A stretch of DNA of 64,000 bases from Pseudopithomyces maydicus (lineage: Eukaryota > Ascomycota > Dothideomycetes > Pleosporales > Didymosphaeriaceae). Positions 21,793 to 34,720 of this stretch are shown here, piece after piece. The position numbers and the translations under genes were made by a program. The notes under the pieces are model-generated. The model was not told where the DNA came from and did no database searches. It worked only from the letters and a program-made list of their open reading frames with translations. The stretch is from the NCBI GenBank assembly GCA_026873275.1, contig JANTUC010000001.1, forward strand, positions 3,822,453 through 3,886,452, read 5' to 3'. The first letter of the stretch is position 1, and every line of letters begins with the position of its first letter.

Positions 21793-23154
21793 ATGGCTCA
21801 GGAAGCCACACCTACTTCGACTGGTCTACCAGAAGGAATTACGAAGCCACTGGCGAGTATCAGTTCTCAGGATCAGAGTGGCTTGATAGCAATCATCGCG
21901 GCGTTTTCACTGGGTCTGGTCCTGCTATCTACTGCAACGCGAATATATGTGAGGCATGCGTTTCGGCTTTATCGACTCGAAGACTTCGTTTTCATCGCTG
22001 CCACCGTACGTACATTCCTGATCAAGCAGCCGATGGTGCTGATTAAGACAGATTTTCGCAATAGTGCAAAGCTCGCTGGTATTCAAAGAGCTTCACGAAG
22101 GTCTAGGCAAGGCGGAAGATCTCGTACATCCGTCTACCGTGGTGCCGACCCAGAAGGTAAGCGATCTACCCGGAATATAGAAATGTCGTTAATGGTTTGC
22201 AGCTCGGATATGCAGCGGACCTCTTGTACATTGTTATTCTTTTCCTCTCAAAAGGATGCGTCTCGTCACTTTTCCTGCGCCTTACTCCTGGCCGCGCTCA
22301 CATGCGCGCAATCTGGACCACCATTGTAGCCTCCACAGTCTGGGCTATAATTGCGATAATCCTAGAGGGCATTCGATGCAGCCCAGGACACCCCTGGACA
22401 GACGATGTTTCTAATTGCACCAACTTCTTCGCTCGCTGGGCAGTCATCGCCGCTATAGACGCCGTAATAGAGATCGCGCTGGTCGCCAATGCCATCTACC
22501 TAGTATCAGATTTGCAGATGCCACTGAAGAGCAAGCTCATCGTTGTTGGAGCATTTTCGTGGCGAATACCGTATGTAACATGTCTAATTAGTCCTGTGTC
22601 TAAGTGAGTTCTATTTCTAAAATACACGCAGGAACTTGGCGTTCACATTCACCCGACTGGTTTTTATCGGTCGACCCCTCGAACCTTCATCCTCGCATAT
22701 CTGGAATACTCGCGTCGTATGCACTACGCAGCTTGCAATTGGTTACACGATCACCGCCGCCGTAATCCCATACTTGAAGCCATTCATGACGGCATACGAG
22801 CAACCAGATCAATCCCGTGCATCTACATACCCTTCCTTCAACAGTACTCGCATGAAGCTCTCCAAGCTCGCATCGAGTCGCTCCGAAGCAGCAAATGGGG
22901 CGCTCGAAACAATGGATTTCGAAGACGAGGGCACACTAAGACCAAATCCTTCGTCCCATCTTGTCCTCAAGAAACCTGAAATTGCGAGAAAGAAACGATC
23001 GGTGCCGAAAGTGGGGAGACTCAGACCGGAAAGGACAAATTATGAAGTTACTGCTACGGCGACTGAGGTCAAGAACAATGAAGGCGAAGATAGCGAACGA
23101 TTGATTATCACAAAAAATGTTGAGTGGAGTGTAGAATATAATAGAGACAAGTAG
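21793..23154 (+). CDS. PTH11-like integral membrane protein, fungal rhodopsin domain
   Basis: Exons 21793-22005, 22052-22156, 22203-22570 and 22632-23154 join in frame to 402 aa; the introns are 46, 46 and 61 bases. Seven hydrophobic segments can be traced. They start with GLIAIIAAFSLGLVLLSTAT and the RIYVRHAFRLYRLEDF loop, continue with AADLLYIVILFLSKGCVSSL, and end with VCTTQLAIGYTITAAVIPYL. The Cys-rich loop CSPGHPWTDDVSNCTN between helices 4 and 5 is typical of the fungal rhodopsin-like domain. A basic/acidic cytosolic tail of about 110 aa follows. Related proteins are GPCR-like (PTH11) or lie in secondary-metabolite clusters; no CFEM domain is present. Ligand and role are unknown. Confidence 0.85.
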
Positions 23155-23614
23155 CTCTATGGACGATAAATAGATTACGTAATAGACTTCACGAAGAAAA
23201 CGCAGATGTTCATGACCTACGACGACTTGAACCGTATGAGAAAAATCCCTCCGGACTTGAGTTAAACAGAGTGAGATCATGTCAGACTAATTGGCGATAA
23301 TATGTCTTAACATAGCTATCTTCCGAAATTTTCACTGGAACGAATGCTTGGAGCCGAACATCAGTTTTCCAATGTAATTGATAATAACATTCTTACAAGG
23401 GAAAGTTCCTATCTGAAGGTGACAATGGGATCTACAAGGAATGCTAAAAACAAGCGCAGGCAGTCTTTTCCACCAGTTAGCTATAGATTACCGTGATTCT
23501 CTGCACAGTCGGAAGTCTGTATGAAATTGTGTCAAACTATATATTAACCCCCATCAAGTACAGCACGTGTATAGAAATTACTGAAACATGTAGACATCAT
23601 ATAATATACCAGTA
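23155..23614. other. convergent intergenic spacer
   Basis: 460 bases between the 3' ends of the rhodopsin-domain gene and the GMC oxidoreductase. A/T-rich toward 23550-23610, as expected for polyadenylation regions; no gene seen. Confidence 0.4.
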
Positions 23615-25317
23615 TCAGCCTTTAATAAGATCGCTCGCTCTTCCGGCGACTGCATACACTAAGGTTTGAAGGTTGCTCTGGGGGATAATCGGGAAGACAC
23701 TCGCATCAACGATTCTCAGTCCACTCACCCCATAAACTTGAAGATTCTCATCAACCACGCCACCTTTCTCCCGTGGCGCCATCGCACAAGTGCCACAGGA
23801 ATGCCAATTGGTGGTGGACACATTCCGCACATAATCTTTGGCCTTCTCTAGATCCGAGCCCACAAATGCTTTAGGATCATTTCTTCGGCCATTGGGTTTT
23901 AACAATGACGCCAACGGCTCGGTCAGTGCAATCTCTTCGAGAGACCTGATGTGGCGTGCAAAGATGTCATGGTCGAGATGGTGACTGAGATATTGATGGT
24001 CGATCAAGGGCGGTTGGTCCACATCAGCAGATGTGATATGAGAGGTACCGGTTGATAACGGATGAGAAAGCGCACAGGCGAGGCTGATATAGTTTCCCGG
24101 CTGTGGATCGGAACCGAACTTCCCAATAGTGTCTTTGCCAGCGGCGCTTCCTTGTGCCATGAAGAGCATATATTGCCCTGTTCCTTCGTCCCCGTTTTCG
24201 AGAACAGTCTTCAGGTGATCGCGACGGGCCTTGTCGAGAGAAGACTCTCCTACCACAGCATCATCCAGATATCGTAGTGTGGTCATGAGTGCATCAGTCT
24301 CTTGCTGGAATTTGAAAATCGGTAGGTAGCCGAAACAAGTGACTCCCGGAGTGGCAAACGGGCCACTTTGGTGTTTTTGATACATATCTATAGCAACCTG
24401 CAGTGCAGTTGGATCTTTTCGAGCGAGGTCGTCACCCGTTAACACGCCATCTTGAACCTCATAGCTTATTGAAGTCACGACATGATCTTGAAGATTGTGG
24501 CCTACGTTGGGATTCTCTACGTTAACATCGATGCCGAGTGGTGTTAGGACTTTAGGATCGCCAATGCCACTGAGTTCCAACAGCTTGGGAGTGTTGAAGA
24601 CCCCAGCGGAAAGGATAACTTCTTTCCTTGCGTACATGGTCGACATTATACCTTTGTGGACTATAGTGATTCCCTCGGCCCTCGGCCGGGAGCTTGTGTT
24701 GTCGAATTGGATCTTCGTGGCCTTGGTACCCAGGAATATTTTGACATTGTTTCGTTTCACAAGATCACTATAATGCCCAGTGCTGGAGGACGCCCTGGTC
24801 TTGCTAGTAGCATTGTTTGTGGATAGTGCATTGTAAGGTCCCGTTGATTTTCCTTCGAATGGACTGCTAGTGTGACGGTAAAAGTCTCTGATAGATAGGG
24901 TGATAAAGAAGCCCAATTCCAGCCGGAATTTCCCAGCGTCTCCCACGTATCAATATCCAGCTTTGAGAACGGGATGACAGCTTGTACATTGATGGAACTT
25001 GATCCACCAAGTAGTTTGCCCTGGGTCTGCCCAATACGCCGACCGTTTAGAGAAAGCTAAGATACTTTAGTGTCTGGAAGTATTTACTTTGATCTATCAC
25101 TCTTCACCTGTGGCATCCCCTTGTAGCCCCAATCTAGCTCCGAATCTACCATGGAAGGCCAAAGCCCCGGTATGGTGACTCTTGGATCCGTGTCCGCATT
25201 CTCGCCCGCTTCGACGACCGCGATAGTGAGTTCGGTATTTTCAGATAAGCGATGTGTGAGGACAAGACCGGCTGTTCCTGCTCCCACAATCACATAATCA
25301 AAGATGCTGGTTGTCAT
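23615..25317 (-). CDS. GMC-family FAD oxidoreductase; one apparent frameshift
   Basis: Exon 1 (25108-25317) encodes the dinucleotide-binding start YVIVGAGTAGLVLTHRLSE and an EAGE motif that contacts FAD. A 51-base intron follows (25057-25107). Exon 2 (25056-23615) continues with GRRIGQTQGKLLGGSSSINV, the GMC signature. The C-terminal domain has WHSCGTCAM (catalytic His) and IPQSNLQTLVYAVAGRASDLI (second catalytic position occupied by Asn). Between LGNSGWNWASLSPY and RDFYRHTSSPFEGKSTGP the frame changes. One added base near 24890-24900 restores a single 550-aa protein of normal family length. Members oxidise primary alcohols, sugars or choline and reduce O2 or a quinone. The substrate is not readable. 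No signal peptide is seen, so it is likely intracellular. Confidence 0.88.
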
Positions 25318-25857
25318 TTTGATTTCCAGAGAAATGTAAACAGAAGCCGTTTGATCAGTGAAACGCCTCTGGACCAAAGCGATAGATTATATGTGTTGAA
25401 GAGGGGTTGCTGATAAGGGCGCAATCTGCATTTGGCTGAAAGAAATCTGAGTCAGATCGATCTAGGAGGGGAAAACATGCCCAGGTCTTTGTGTAAGACT
25501 TAGTGGCCTGTAAACCGGTGGAAATGCCCCATCCTAGTCCGTGAGATTGCGGGGCGTACGCGAACATATTGAAACAGGGGGTTTACTGGCTTTTCTTCAG
25601 TTACGAATTCTCCATGCATATGCAGTCCACATACTGTAGGTGACGCTATTGTTGTGCCGCGCTAGATTATACGAACCCTACTAGCAAGATACGCCCGTAA
25701 GATTCAATGCTTGTAAGATTTAACGCCCGGTTGGCTGAACATTTTTTCCAGCTTTCAATCTGGATTCTTGATGCTTGGATTGTAATCACCCACTCCTAGT
25801 ACTATAATCACATCTGAAGATTCAGTTTGCTAGATTCTAATGGTCTAGCCATTAATA
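25318..25857. other. intergenic region between GMC gene and TF
   Basis: 540 bases upstream of the GMC start and downstream of the Zn2Cys6 gene stop. No gene; presumably the GMC promoter. Confidence 0.4.
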
Positions 25858-27576
25858 TCAGCCATTATGCGTTGCGTTGACAAGGTCGTCTTGCGATACA
25901 AATAGCATCATTTCGATCCCGCTGCGGAAGTTGGGACCCTTCATATTCCAGACATTGGTACACCAATTGAGCTCACGCTTCTGCCCCATTTGAGCAAAGT
26001 AATTCTTCATAACCATCTGCGGATAACAAAAGGATTGAGGACCCAGTGTTCCCATTTCATATCGGAAGCAGTATTCAACGCTCTGGCACAGAATCCGAGC
26101 CAGTCTTTTTGCTTCGTATTGTGTTGATGGGATTGCAAGCAGGTCTATGGTTTCCATTGGATGAATATCAGTCTGACGTTCTAGTTCGCTATGATCAAGA
26201 ACCTCAGTGTTAGCTTGAATCAGGTCGTTAGAGGCCTTCCTGAGCCGAAGACTAACGGAGAGCAATTGTAGTAATACTGCGGTGCTAAAGACCATTTGTA
26301 TGGCTGCGTTGAGATCTTTGAACTCCAGACAGAATGGAAACAGCTTGTTCTCAAACCCATCATCAGCCACGTTATGGAGTTCTGATGAGACTGTCCAGTA
26401 TAGTTGACTGGTCGATGCGCACTTATATGCGCGTTGCCATCCAACAATCTGGAAAAATACCTCATGAAGGCTTTCGACAAGTTCTTGGTCCGGAGCATCT
26501 TGTCTGAAGACTTCTACCGATCTTTCCAAAAGCAGCGGTGCTTGAGAAACAATGTCTAAGAGGCGATCGAACGATTCCGCTGTACTGTCGGTGGGTAAAT
26601 ATTGTTGCCAAAGGATTGGATCAAGGGAAATTCTTTTATATCTTGCGAGACCAAGAATAACCTAGATCGTTAGTTAAAATCAGAAGTTTTATGCATCAAT
26701 GCTGGTTGGCATACACATATAGTCCGCAACCGAGAACAGAGATTGACCCACTCTGCCGAACTGACATCAAAGGATATATTCCGGCGTAAGATCTCCGCGA
26801 TACCTTGTGTGTGAGCGTGCCAAGCGTGATCATTTGATTGAACAAAGAGCTGTCTTGTCATCAACAACAGCGTCATACTAACACAGCTTGAAATTTACCT
26901 CACATGTGGTTATAACCACTATCGCAGCTAGAGTCTCGATATTAATTTGTTCCTGGGTAGTTTCAAGTATCTGAACTAGCTCTGGGAGCGATTCGCTATA
27001 CAGTTGAAGAGCTGCATCAAGTGAAATGATGGTCGGCTCAACAAGATGTATTTGGACAGCACAAAATGCGAGAAGCGCGTGGTCGAGTGCTTTGTTGGCG
27101 ACCGTCAGTTGACATACGGCAGGGAGCCAGGAGTAAGACGTTGTGCTGCTCGTGCTAGCCCCGTTTGTTGATTCGGTTTGCGGTAAGTACAGCCTCTTCA
27201 ATAGTGCCCAAGCCTGAGAGCGATATCCCACGGGGCAATGAGGGATATTCGCCGCTTCTGTTGTTAATAGTCCGAAGGATTCCCGTAGGCTCACGAGAGG
27301 TTTCAGTGCTGCTTTCTGACTGCTAAGGCGCGCCTTTGATATTGCCAATGGAGCAGTTGTGAAAGGTTCACTCCACGTTCTGTTTACAAAAATTGGGATA
27401 CTTTCATACCCTTGGCACTTTATAGAAGCCTTTTCGCATCTTGCACATACCGGTCTCCGAAAATCACACTGTATATGAAGTCAGTAAAGTCCCTCGGGTG
27501 GACAGACTACTCTGACCTTGACCCGCCGCCGTTTACAGTCATGACAAGCACGTGATTTTCCCGCCACACCTACCAT
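25858..27576 (-). CDS. Zn(II)2Cys6 transcription factor
   Basis: Exons 27517-27576, 26899-27468, 26715-26849 and 25858-26661 splice precisely in phase 0 to 522 aa (introns 48, 49 and 53 bases). The binuclear zinc cluster is complete at the extreme N-terminus: Cys11, 14, 21, 28, 31, 38 in the spacing C-x2-C-x6-C-x6-C-x2-C-x6-C, with KRRRVK between Cys14 and Cys21. The first intron splits the cluster after Lys20. The remaining 470 aa resemble the fungal-specific regulatory domain (Fungal_trans_2 type), with the VVITTCELFVQSNDHAWHAH segment and ARILCQSVEYCFRYEMGTLG. It is a nuclear DNA-binding regulator, probably pathway-specific. It is divergent from the MFS gene and upstream of the GMC gene on the same strand, so these are its likeliest targets. 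Fully intact. Confidence 0.92.
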
Positions 27577-28441
27577 GGCACCGAATTCAAATAGGTATTG
27601 CGAATATAGACAAGCTGATTAATATGAAAGGACTTGATGATGGCAAATGACGGAGAATAAGCTGGCGCGGTGACTCTCGGCGTCATTTGTCGGGAGGGGC
27701 TAGACTCAGATAGGTATCATTTTTCGAGCGGTGTAGGGTATCGAAGCTAACCACATTTGGGTGCAGTGCCCAGGAGCAAATAGGAGATCTGCTCAGGCCA
27801 GATTCTGCCATCTGAAACAACCTCTTCAGTAGCAACTTTAATCCACAAGTTGACGGATTCTTTACGAGAAAGCTGGTTCCTTATTGGCATGGAATGTTGT
27901 GGTAGATAGATAGATAGATCTCAAACTACTAAGATAGCACGCGGCAAACCACGTCCCCTTTATACGATCTTTCATTACTGAATGTACGTATGAGCATATT
28001 TATCTCTGCTTAGTCTTTGTATTGATGCTGAATCTCATTTTCTCACACTTGCAAGACCAACTTCACGTCCTGACAACACATTACACCGTGCATCTACTAG
28101 ATTGTCGAAAAAGGCACTGGCGAGGGCAATGACAAACAGCTAAAGGTTTTACAATTGAATATAGTAAAAGATATTCGGCAAATTGAATGTTCCAAGACAA
28201 ACGAAATATTTGTGAGAGCGGTTGATTGACACAGTGGGAACGGATACTTATCCGCACAGATACGCGCTTACCCGATCTGGCTTCATCTTTCGAGTCCACA
28301 GCAAGGGTTGTAGAAAATCGAAATCTATTACACATCATCCACAAGCGAGATAAGAATATAAAAGACCGAGATGTAACCTCTAAAAACTTTTTGAACCAAA
28401 AGAACAGTTTCTTCTATTTGCCATCACCCCCTCGATCAACA
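27577..28441. promoter_or_regulatory. divergent TF/MFS intergenic promoter region
   Basis: 865 bases shared by the divergent Zn2Cys6 regulator and the MFS transporter. Two CGG triplets ten bases apart near 27680-27700 could form a site for a binuclear-cluster factor, but this is suggestive only. A (GATA)4 run lies at about 27902-27917. Confidence 0.4.
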
Positions 28442-29971
28442 ATGGATAACGACCAAAAAGAGGCTGCCCAGGACTCGCCGGATACAGCAAATCATGTATT
28501 GGATTCAGGACCAATAGGAACCGAAAATGAAAAAAGCCCGTCGATGCAAGTACACCTCCAGATGGCGGTCTGCAAGCATGGCTAGCTGTCCTGGGAGGAT
28601 TCTGCGCAGTATTCGCGAGTTTTGGCTGGATCAATTGTAAGGACCCTAAATATTGAGAAAACTGCAATCAAACTGGGAGACACGTCTTACTGAGAAAACA
28701 GGTATTGGAGTTTTCCAGAATTACTACGAGACTAGCCAGCTTCGATCACAATCTCCAAGCTCTATCGCTTGGATTCCATCTACTGAGTCATTCATGATGT
28801 TTTTCTGGGTGAGATTGGTTTCCAGATACAGTGCGACATAGGTTGACTCGTGGCAAGGGCCCTGTAGCCGGCGTAGTGGCTGATAATTACGGCCCACGAA
28901 TACCCATCCTTATAGGTTCACTTTTACACGTTTTCGGACTCATGATGACGTCAATTTCTCACGAGTACTATCAAATATTCTTATCGCAAAGCATATGCAG
29001 CGCAATCGGGTGCGCGTTCCTCTTCTATCCAAGTAGGTAACGGGCCCTGTGCTACTTCCAGATCGAACGACTGACCACGACAAGCAATCGCGGCGGTCGG
29101 AACCTGGTTTTCAAGACATCGTGCATTGGCATTTGGTATTGTGGTATCTGGTTCCAGCCTCGGAGGGGTAATACTTCCTATCATGGTGCAACGACTAATT
29201 GGCAGCATTGGGTTTGGCTGGGCTATGAGGAGCACTGCGTTCCTGCTTGCAGGCTTACTTATTGTTAGTAATCTGACATTGAAGTCGCGTCTGCCTCCTT
29301 CGCGACGGAGGTTTGTTCTGGTCGACTTTTTGAAACCTTTCACGGAAATTACCTTCCTTCTCCTCACGATATCTTCATTTTTTATATACCTTGGGGGTTT
29401 CCTGCCGTTCAACTTCATCATCACTCAAGCAAAAGCAAGCGGGATGTCAACGGACCTTGCTGGATATCTGGTTTCCATAATCAGCGCTGCGTCGTAAGTG
29501 CTTGATGGCAGGCCACGAGACATCAACTTACCCAATCACAGTATGTTTGGAAGAATTCTGCCAGCTCAACTAGGCGATATGTACGGCGTTTTTAATGTCA
29601 TGGTCGTCAATACTCTTCTCGGCGGAATTTTTATTCTTGCAGTGTGGCTACCGGCCCAAGGAAACGCACCACTTATAGTTTTCAGTATTCTCTACGGTTT
29701 CACTTCTGGGTGTACTTTTTCGATTATCCCTGCTATGATTGCTAGTTTCTCGGAGATCCGACAGCTCGGAGCTCGGACCGGTGCTCTTTATTGCGTATCT
29801 TCCTTTGGGGCTCTATTAGGTAGTCCCATTGCGGGCGCGATCATCAAAAGCCAGCATGGTGGATCATCGGGAATGATTATCTTCGGAGGGGTCATTTTGC
29901 TTGTAGGAACAGCTTTCGCATTGTCATCGAGGATTGCTCTGGCGGGCTACAAGTTACGAGTCAAGGTTTGA
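28442..29971 (+). CDS. MFS monocarboxylate-type transporter; one apparent frameshift
   Basis: Exons 28442-28636, 28702-28808, 28858-29032, 29085-29493 and 29542-29971 join to 438 aa once one base is added near 28530-28535, an A6 run. That gives EKKPVDASTPPDGGLQAW, the conserved PPDGG motif of fungal MCT-like permeases. All four introns (65, 49, 52, 48 bases) have good donors, branch sites and acceptors. Twelve hydrophobic helices are traceable, including GVVADNYGPRIPILIGSLLH (helix 2-3 loop), AAVGTWFSRHRALAFGIVVS and SIPAMIASFSE-like helix 10 sequence. The family carries monocarboxylates or related acids across the plasma membrane, and many members export secondary metabolites. The substrate is unknown. 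Confidence 0.88.
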
Positions 29972-30989
29972 GAGTGTCGCAGGAATGTGTATAATTATAT
30001 GTTGTACTTGACGAAGAGCGGATTTGGCAAAATACTGAGGCGAAGCTCTATATATTGAGCTCAGACATCAACCTTCTCATACAGCAGATAATCAACTGTC
30101 TCAACGCAATACATCTTTAAGTCAATCATTGCAGAATGCTGCAGCTTCATGTTGATTATCAAGTAACCTATAGAACCTTGTGATGTATAACCCTGTCGTT
30201 CTTTCGTCTGGTCACACACTAGAAGGCCATTCCACCAGAAAGTCAAGGTTCCATCCGATCAGTACCTTCAGGAATAAAGGCTGTTCACGCGAAGCATGTT
30301 ATAATCCCCTATTGTACCTTTGCTTTATTGACTGTACTTAATAGCAGATTGACTGAAACGGAAGGACACCCACTACGTTATGAAAAGCTAGCAGAGCTTT
30401 TATCTGATTGGCGAGTACAATAGATGAGGTGCAGGTGGTATGCAGGCGAGATAGTAAGTACTCGCAACACTTCCAGTCCTAGGAATTTTCACGCCGTAGT
30501 GCACCTGTAATCTTTGTACTCATCTCGCAAGACCCTATATTACGTACATAGTGAGCGTCCTTTAATTAGTGGAGCGGGAAGTAGAGGGTTTGAGAAACGT
30601 AACCTTATGATATTATCCGCGCCATCATTCAAATTTTCTTTGAGGTAAAACAGTTCCTAGAAGCATACAGTATCGTGCGAGATTATTGGCCTCGTGCGGA
30701 TCGAGAACCGCTTGAGGTCAAAGCGGGTAGATTTCTCCATTTGTCACCTCCGTGTCGACGCGAATACGAGTTCTAAATTAGCTGCGCTGTATCTTTGGTC
30801 CATCGTGTATGTTTACGTCTTGTAGTCATCGTGTCGACTTTAAATTAAATTGAATATACGAAAGGATCCACGCTTTGTACCATAGACGCCAATTTTTGCC
30901 TTTTCTGTATGTTAGTGCTCTGGAATAAATACATGGACGTTTAACTTGAGATGTTGAACTAAAGGTTCTTCCAAAAAGCAGTCCCAAGA
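29972..30989. other. intergenic region, no gene seen
   Basis: About 1 kb with only short, patternless ORFs. The final 100 bases are the presumed leader of the secreted-protein gene. Confidence 0.4.
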
Positions 30990-32421
30990 ATGGCGAATCT
31001 GACAAAGAGGATCTTTTGGTCCACTTTTATGTACCTATGGGGTGTAACATCTGCGCGTAAGAATATTACATTTTGTCAAAATGGCTCCATTAATGGGTTA
31101 TAGAGAGTAATTCAACTTCGACAGTCTGGCCACCCACAACCCCAGCACCAACCCACCCCCCATCCCCGTCGCAAGTGCGATACCTCTACCCCCAGAATTT
31201 TCGGATATCCCCAGCTCAATTGTGGAATGCTGGGACTCACTGATATCGTACGATATAACTCGCAGCTTTCTTCAAGCGCAATTAGGCAGTGGGCAGGTTT
31301 ATACATACACCGAATATCCAACACCAGTCACACAAACATATACGTATGGGTATTCCCTCGAAAGTTGCACTACAAAATTTCCTGGATTGACTACGCTTTG
31401 CGATGGATATCCCCGCGCAAGTGATTGCACTTCAGATTGTTTGTACACTGGATATACGTCCTGGACCCAAATGTTCACCGTCAGCGGCACCGGTAGCTGG
31501 CTCACACCTACGTGGTCTACAGAACTTTCACAATTGCCTATCCCTACTTGTACAGTAGCTAAAGATCTAAGCCCTGAGTGTTCGCGTCTTGCGGATGCGT
31601 ACACCTGGCGAACTTCGCATATCGATCCAACGGCCTCAATCTCAGCACCTCCGTGTGCAGTTTCATTACCGCCGACTATCCAACCGACTCCACCGGCCCA
31701 ACAAAGATGCTCGCTGAGAGCCGAGTCTTATGAAGCATACTACTGGCCAACATCTAGTGCCTCCAATTCGAATGCCTTCTGTAATGGTACAGTCCCAACT
31801 GGCACACCTACCATACCAGGACACCCGAACACTGCCATAGTGTCTGGTCTTACGTTCACGAGTCCTTCAATATACCATATTCTCCATAACGCAACTGTAT
31901 ACAAATATGTGGGCCATGAGTCCTCAATAGCTTACGGCGGCGGCGGCGCGATTTACGGCATCTCGACCGAAATCCCAACCCTTACTTTCGCTCAGCCGAC
32001 GCAATCTATCCTATCGCAATATGTAGAATGCCACAAACCAAGTCCCCATGGGGCAACTCGATGTACCATCTCATATAAACCGGATTTCAACATCCAGGAC
32101 ATCTCCACTGTCAATGCAAAGGCTTACTATGGGGAGGATTTGGCGACACCAACTACCGCTACCATTTGCCAAGCAAGCTATGCGCCCACAATCGGTTTTC
32201 CGCTACTCGAAGTAGCATCACAGAACGGGATCGGGGAGGACTGTGAGTGGACATTTACACACAGTGGTAGAACAACTCTGCTGGAGGAAAATATGTATAG
32301 TGTGAAGGGATTTAGTGAAAGTGATTATCATACCATTCCTGCATATGGCACCGAAGGATTGGTTACTCAGACATCTCGACCAGGCTTGAAAACTGCTGTA
32401 TTGCCTACCCCATCTAGCTGA
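30990..32421 (+). CDS. secreted hypothetical protein, Ser/Thr/Tyr-rich
   Basis: The large exon open to 32421 has no ATG in its first 250 bases, so I looked for an upstream exon. Exon 30990-31056 encodes MANLTKRIFWSTFMYLWGVTSA, a convincing signal peptide. It splices (GTAAGA to CCCAG, 139-base intron) in phase to 31196-32421, giving 430 aa. The mature protein has about 14 cysteines, NGT and NAT glycosylation sites, and many short Thr/Pro/Tyr-rich stretches (VYTYTEYPTPVTQTYTYGYS). It has no GPI signal and no recognised catalytic motif. It fits an uncharacterised class of ascomycete extracellular or wall proteins. The first exon is inferred from frame and signal-peptide logic and is the weakest part of the model. 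Confidence 0.6.
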
Positions 32422-32727
32422 AAATTAAGAGTTTCCATTCACTTTGATATCTGTCTTGAGATGTATGTTCATGATCTAATGGATAGACCAGTAATAATAA
32501 GCAGGCACGAAAGAAAAAGATTCTTGCAGCACTTCCCCACGATGAATTAAAGGATTGAGCCAAAAAGATCGGAACGACTCAACACCCAAGGAATGGACGA
32601 TGAGGCAAAGTTTGGCTAATTTTCAAAAACAATATTTGAAATAGAAGCCTATTAACTACACATTTATAACCACCATACCCAACCGTTCTTCGCTCTATAG
32701 AATTGGGTAAGGAAACCAGTTGTTGAG

Positions 32728-32991
32728 CTATAGAACAATTAGTATTTGTATCGAAGACTTATATTGCAGTACATTGTACCCGGCCTTCCTCTCTCTATCC
32801 TTTGCCTTATGCCATTCTTTCCATCGCTCCTTATCGCTGAGACTCGCATCTCTCCACTTCTCCTTGCCAGGTTCTTCAGCCTGGTTTGAGAACTTATAGT
32901 ACCATTTTTGCTTAGGTTGTTTGAGCGGAGAGCAGGGTGGTGGGCACGGTGTCTTTGACGATTCGAATTGAAATGGCGAGGAGTCGATCAT
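32728..32991 (-). CDS. possible small charged protein
   Basis: 87-aa ORF from an ATG. The sequence is Pro-rich at the N-terminus (PCPPPCSPLKQPKQKWYY) and strongly charged afterwards, with Trp spaced through a KEKWRDASLSDKERWKEW helix-like segment. It has no signal peptide and no family. It could be real or chance; composition is unlike the surrounding spacer, which is the only argument for it. Confidence 0.25.
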   Translation of the reverse strand: MIDSSPFQFESSKTPCPPPCSPLKQPKQKWYYKFSNQAEEPGKEKWRDASLSDKERWKEWHKAKDRERKAGYNVLQYKSSIQILIVL

Positions 32992-34451
32992 ACTTGCTTC
33001 AAGGAACCTAAATAAAATATCGCTTTGGGGTTTGTCCCTCTATTGCAAGGACGAAATCAGCAGCGGCAGCGGATCAGCATATAACCCTGTGGTGTTTGAG
33101 AGCACAGTCAGCAGGATCATCGGAGTGGGTGAGTTGCACAGCCCGATGGCAACGCCTAGCATGGCTGAGTGTGGCAGTCAAACGTGAAACGCGAACTTGG
33201 CGACAAGGGCCGAACGCCTGCCACACCGCGATGTTTGCAACTTTCTCGCAGCCCCTCTCTGCGCCGGTTAGGTGACATGCTCTCCCTCTTTGATCAGTAC
33301 TCTTGTTAATATTGAATTTATTGCTCCAGCAAGCTAACTAGTCCGATCTCCGAATGATTAGCTATGTACACGATAATTGATGCCGGGCTGCGAGCGCATG
33401 GATCGGTTGTTGACAAATGCTTTAGGACTTTATGCGACACATTGACCCTTGACTTGGGGAGTGTCCAATTTGCACGCTGAGCGGTGTCCAAGCGCGAGGC
33501 GATGATGGTACTAGATGATAGTTGTGTTATGCTGCTGCTGCTGCTGTGATACCTTTTTCCCACGATCTCGACTCTTAGCGAAGGAACATCCTGAGCAAAG
33601 GCCACCAGCAATGTGCTATAGCAGGCTCACAGGCCGCGCTTGTCGGCTTCGACGGCGTAGGGTGACTGGGGATAGCCTACGATGTTTGTCCTGCACATGT
33701 GCTAATATCCTCGAAGCAGGTCCTAGCTGAATATCTACAATTATGTCTATCTACTAGACACGCGCTCAATCGACAGGAATGCAATTATTTCGGGTGTTCG
33801 CTAGCAATGGAGCGAACCTGGAGGTATAGCTGCCCCCGTTGAGATATTCAAGCGATAGGACTTAAAACAAAGATTTGCACGACTGGCTATGCAGCAGCTA
33901 TAAACGGTGGCCGTTTGTGCTTGATATTGTAAATGGTGCTTGCTTTTTGTTGAGATATTGGTTGCCCAGCAGGACGCGGTCGCCGACTCAAGAAGCGCCT
34001 CTAAGCTGATGCGCCCCTACATAATTTACAGCGAGCGCGTCCTAGTCAGCATTACATATAGGAATCGAGATACAGCATTACAGTTTAAAAAGAGGCGTAA
34101 TATCATCGGCTTACAGTCCTTGGGCGAGGCGTAAGCCAGTTCACTCCCGAAAAAGAAGTTTGATCCAGCAGCATTGGTAGAGTCGCCGACGGGCTAGAGA
34201 ACATGCAGCATGCTCCAAGCGGCGGCCTACGATACTTAAAGGGTTGATAAAACTTTTGGAGAAGTACTCTGTTCAAAAAATATTATTCATGGTAACAGCG
34301 TGGTGATGGGTTACGACGCTTCTTTCGGTATCGCGTATATCGGACATCCTTGAACAACCGACTTATTCGGGAAAGGTAGCCTACGCGCCGGATAACTAAT
34401 CACCGGTAATAATGATCAGGCAGCAGGATGACATTAACCCCTCCTAAAGTT

Positions 34452-34463
34452 CCCCCCCCCCCC
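34452..34463. repeat. C12 homopolymer
   Basis: Twelve consecutive C residues in the spacer upstream of the CVNH ORF. It is a likely site of length error in the assembly. Confidence 0.9.
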
Positions 34464-34720
34464 ACCACTTCTTGCAGAAGAGACTCTCACATCTCACGCA
34501 GCCTTGGGTAGGTTGATCAAGTACACTGGCTCGATCGCATATGAGAAATCGTATCCATGCCCCGGAAGGCACCGTCGTTTTGGCCAGTAATGCATTATAG
34601 TACGCGTAACGTAGTAACCCTATTTATTTTTTCATGCTAAAAGAGAATCGTGGTGCTCTACCTCCATTTTCAATCTTCCTCGTTGAAATGTCACTAATCA
34701 TCGTATGCAGGTTTGCGAAG

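Larger units (their letters stand above)
32422..34720. other. intergenic region with one doubtful small ORF
   Basis: 2.3 kb. Apart from a possible 87-aa ORF at 32728-32991 there is nothing gene-like. It contains a (GCT)5 run at 33531-33545 and a C12 homopolymer at 34452-34463. Confidence 0.4.
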
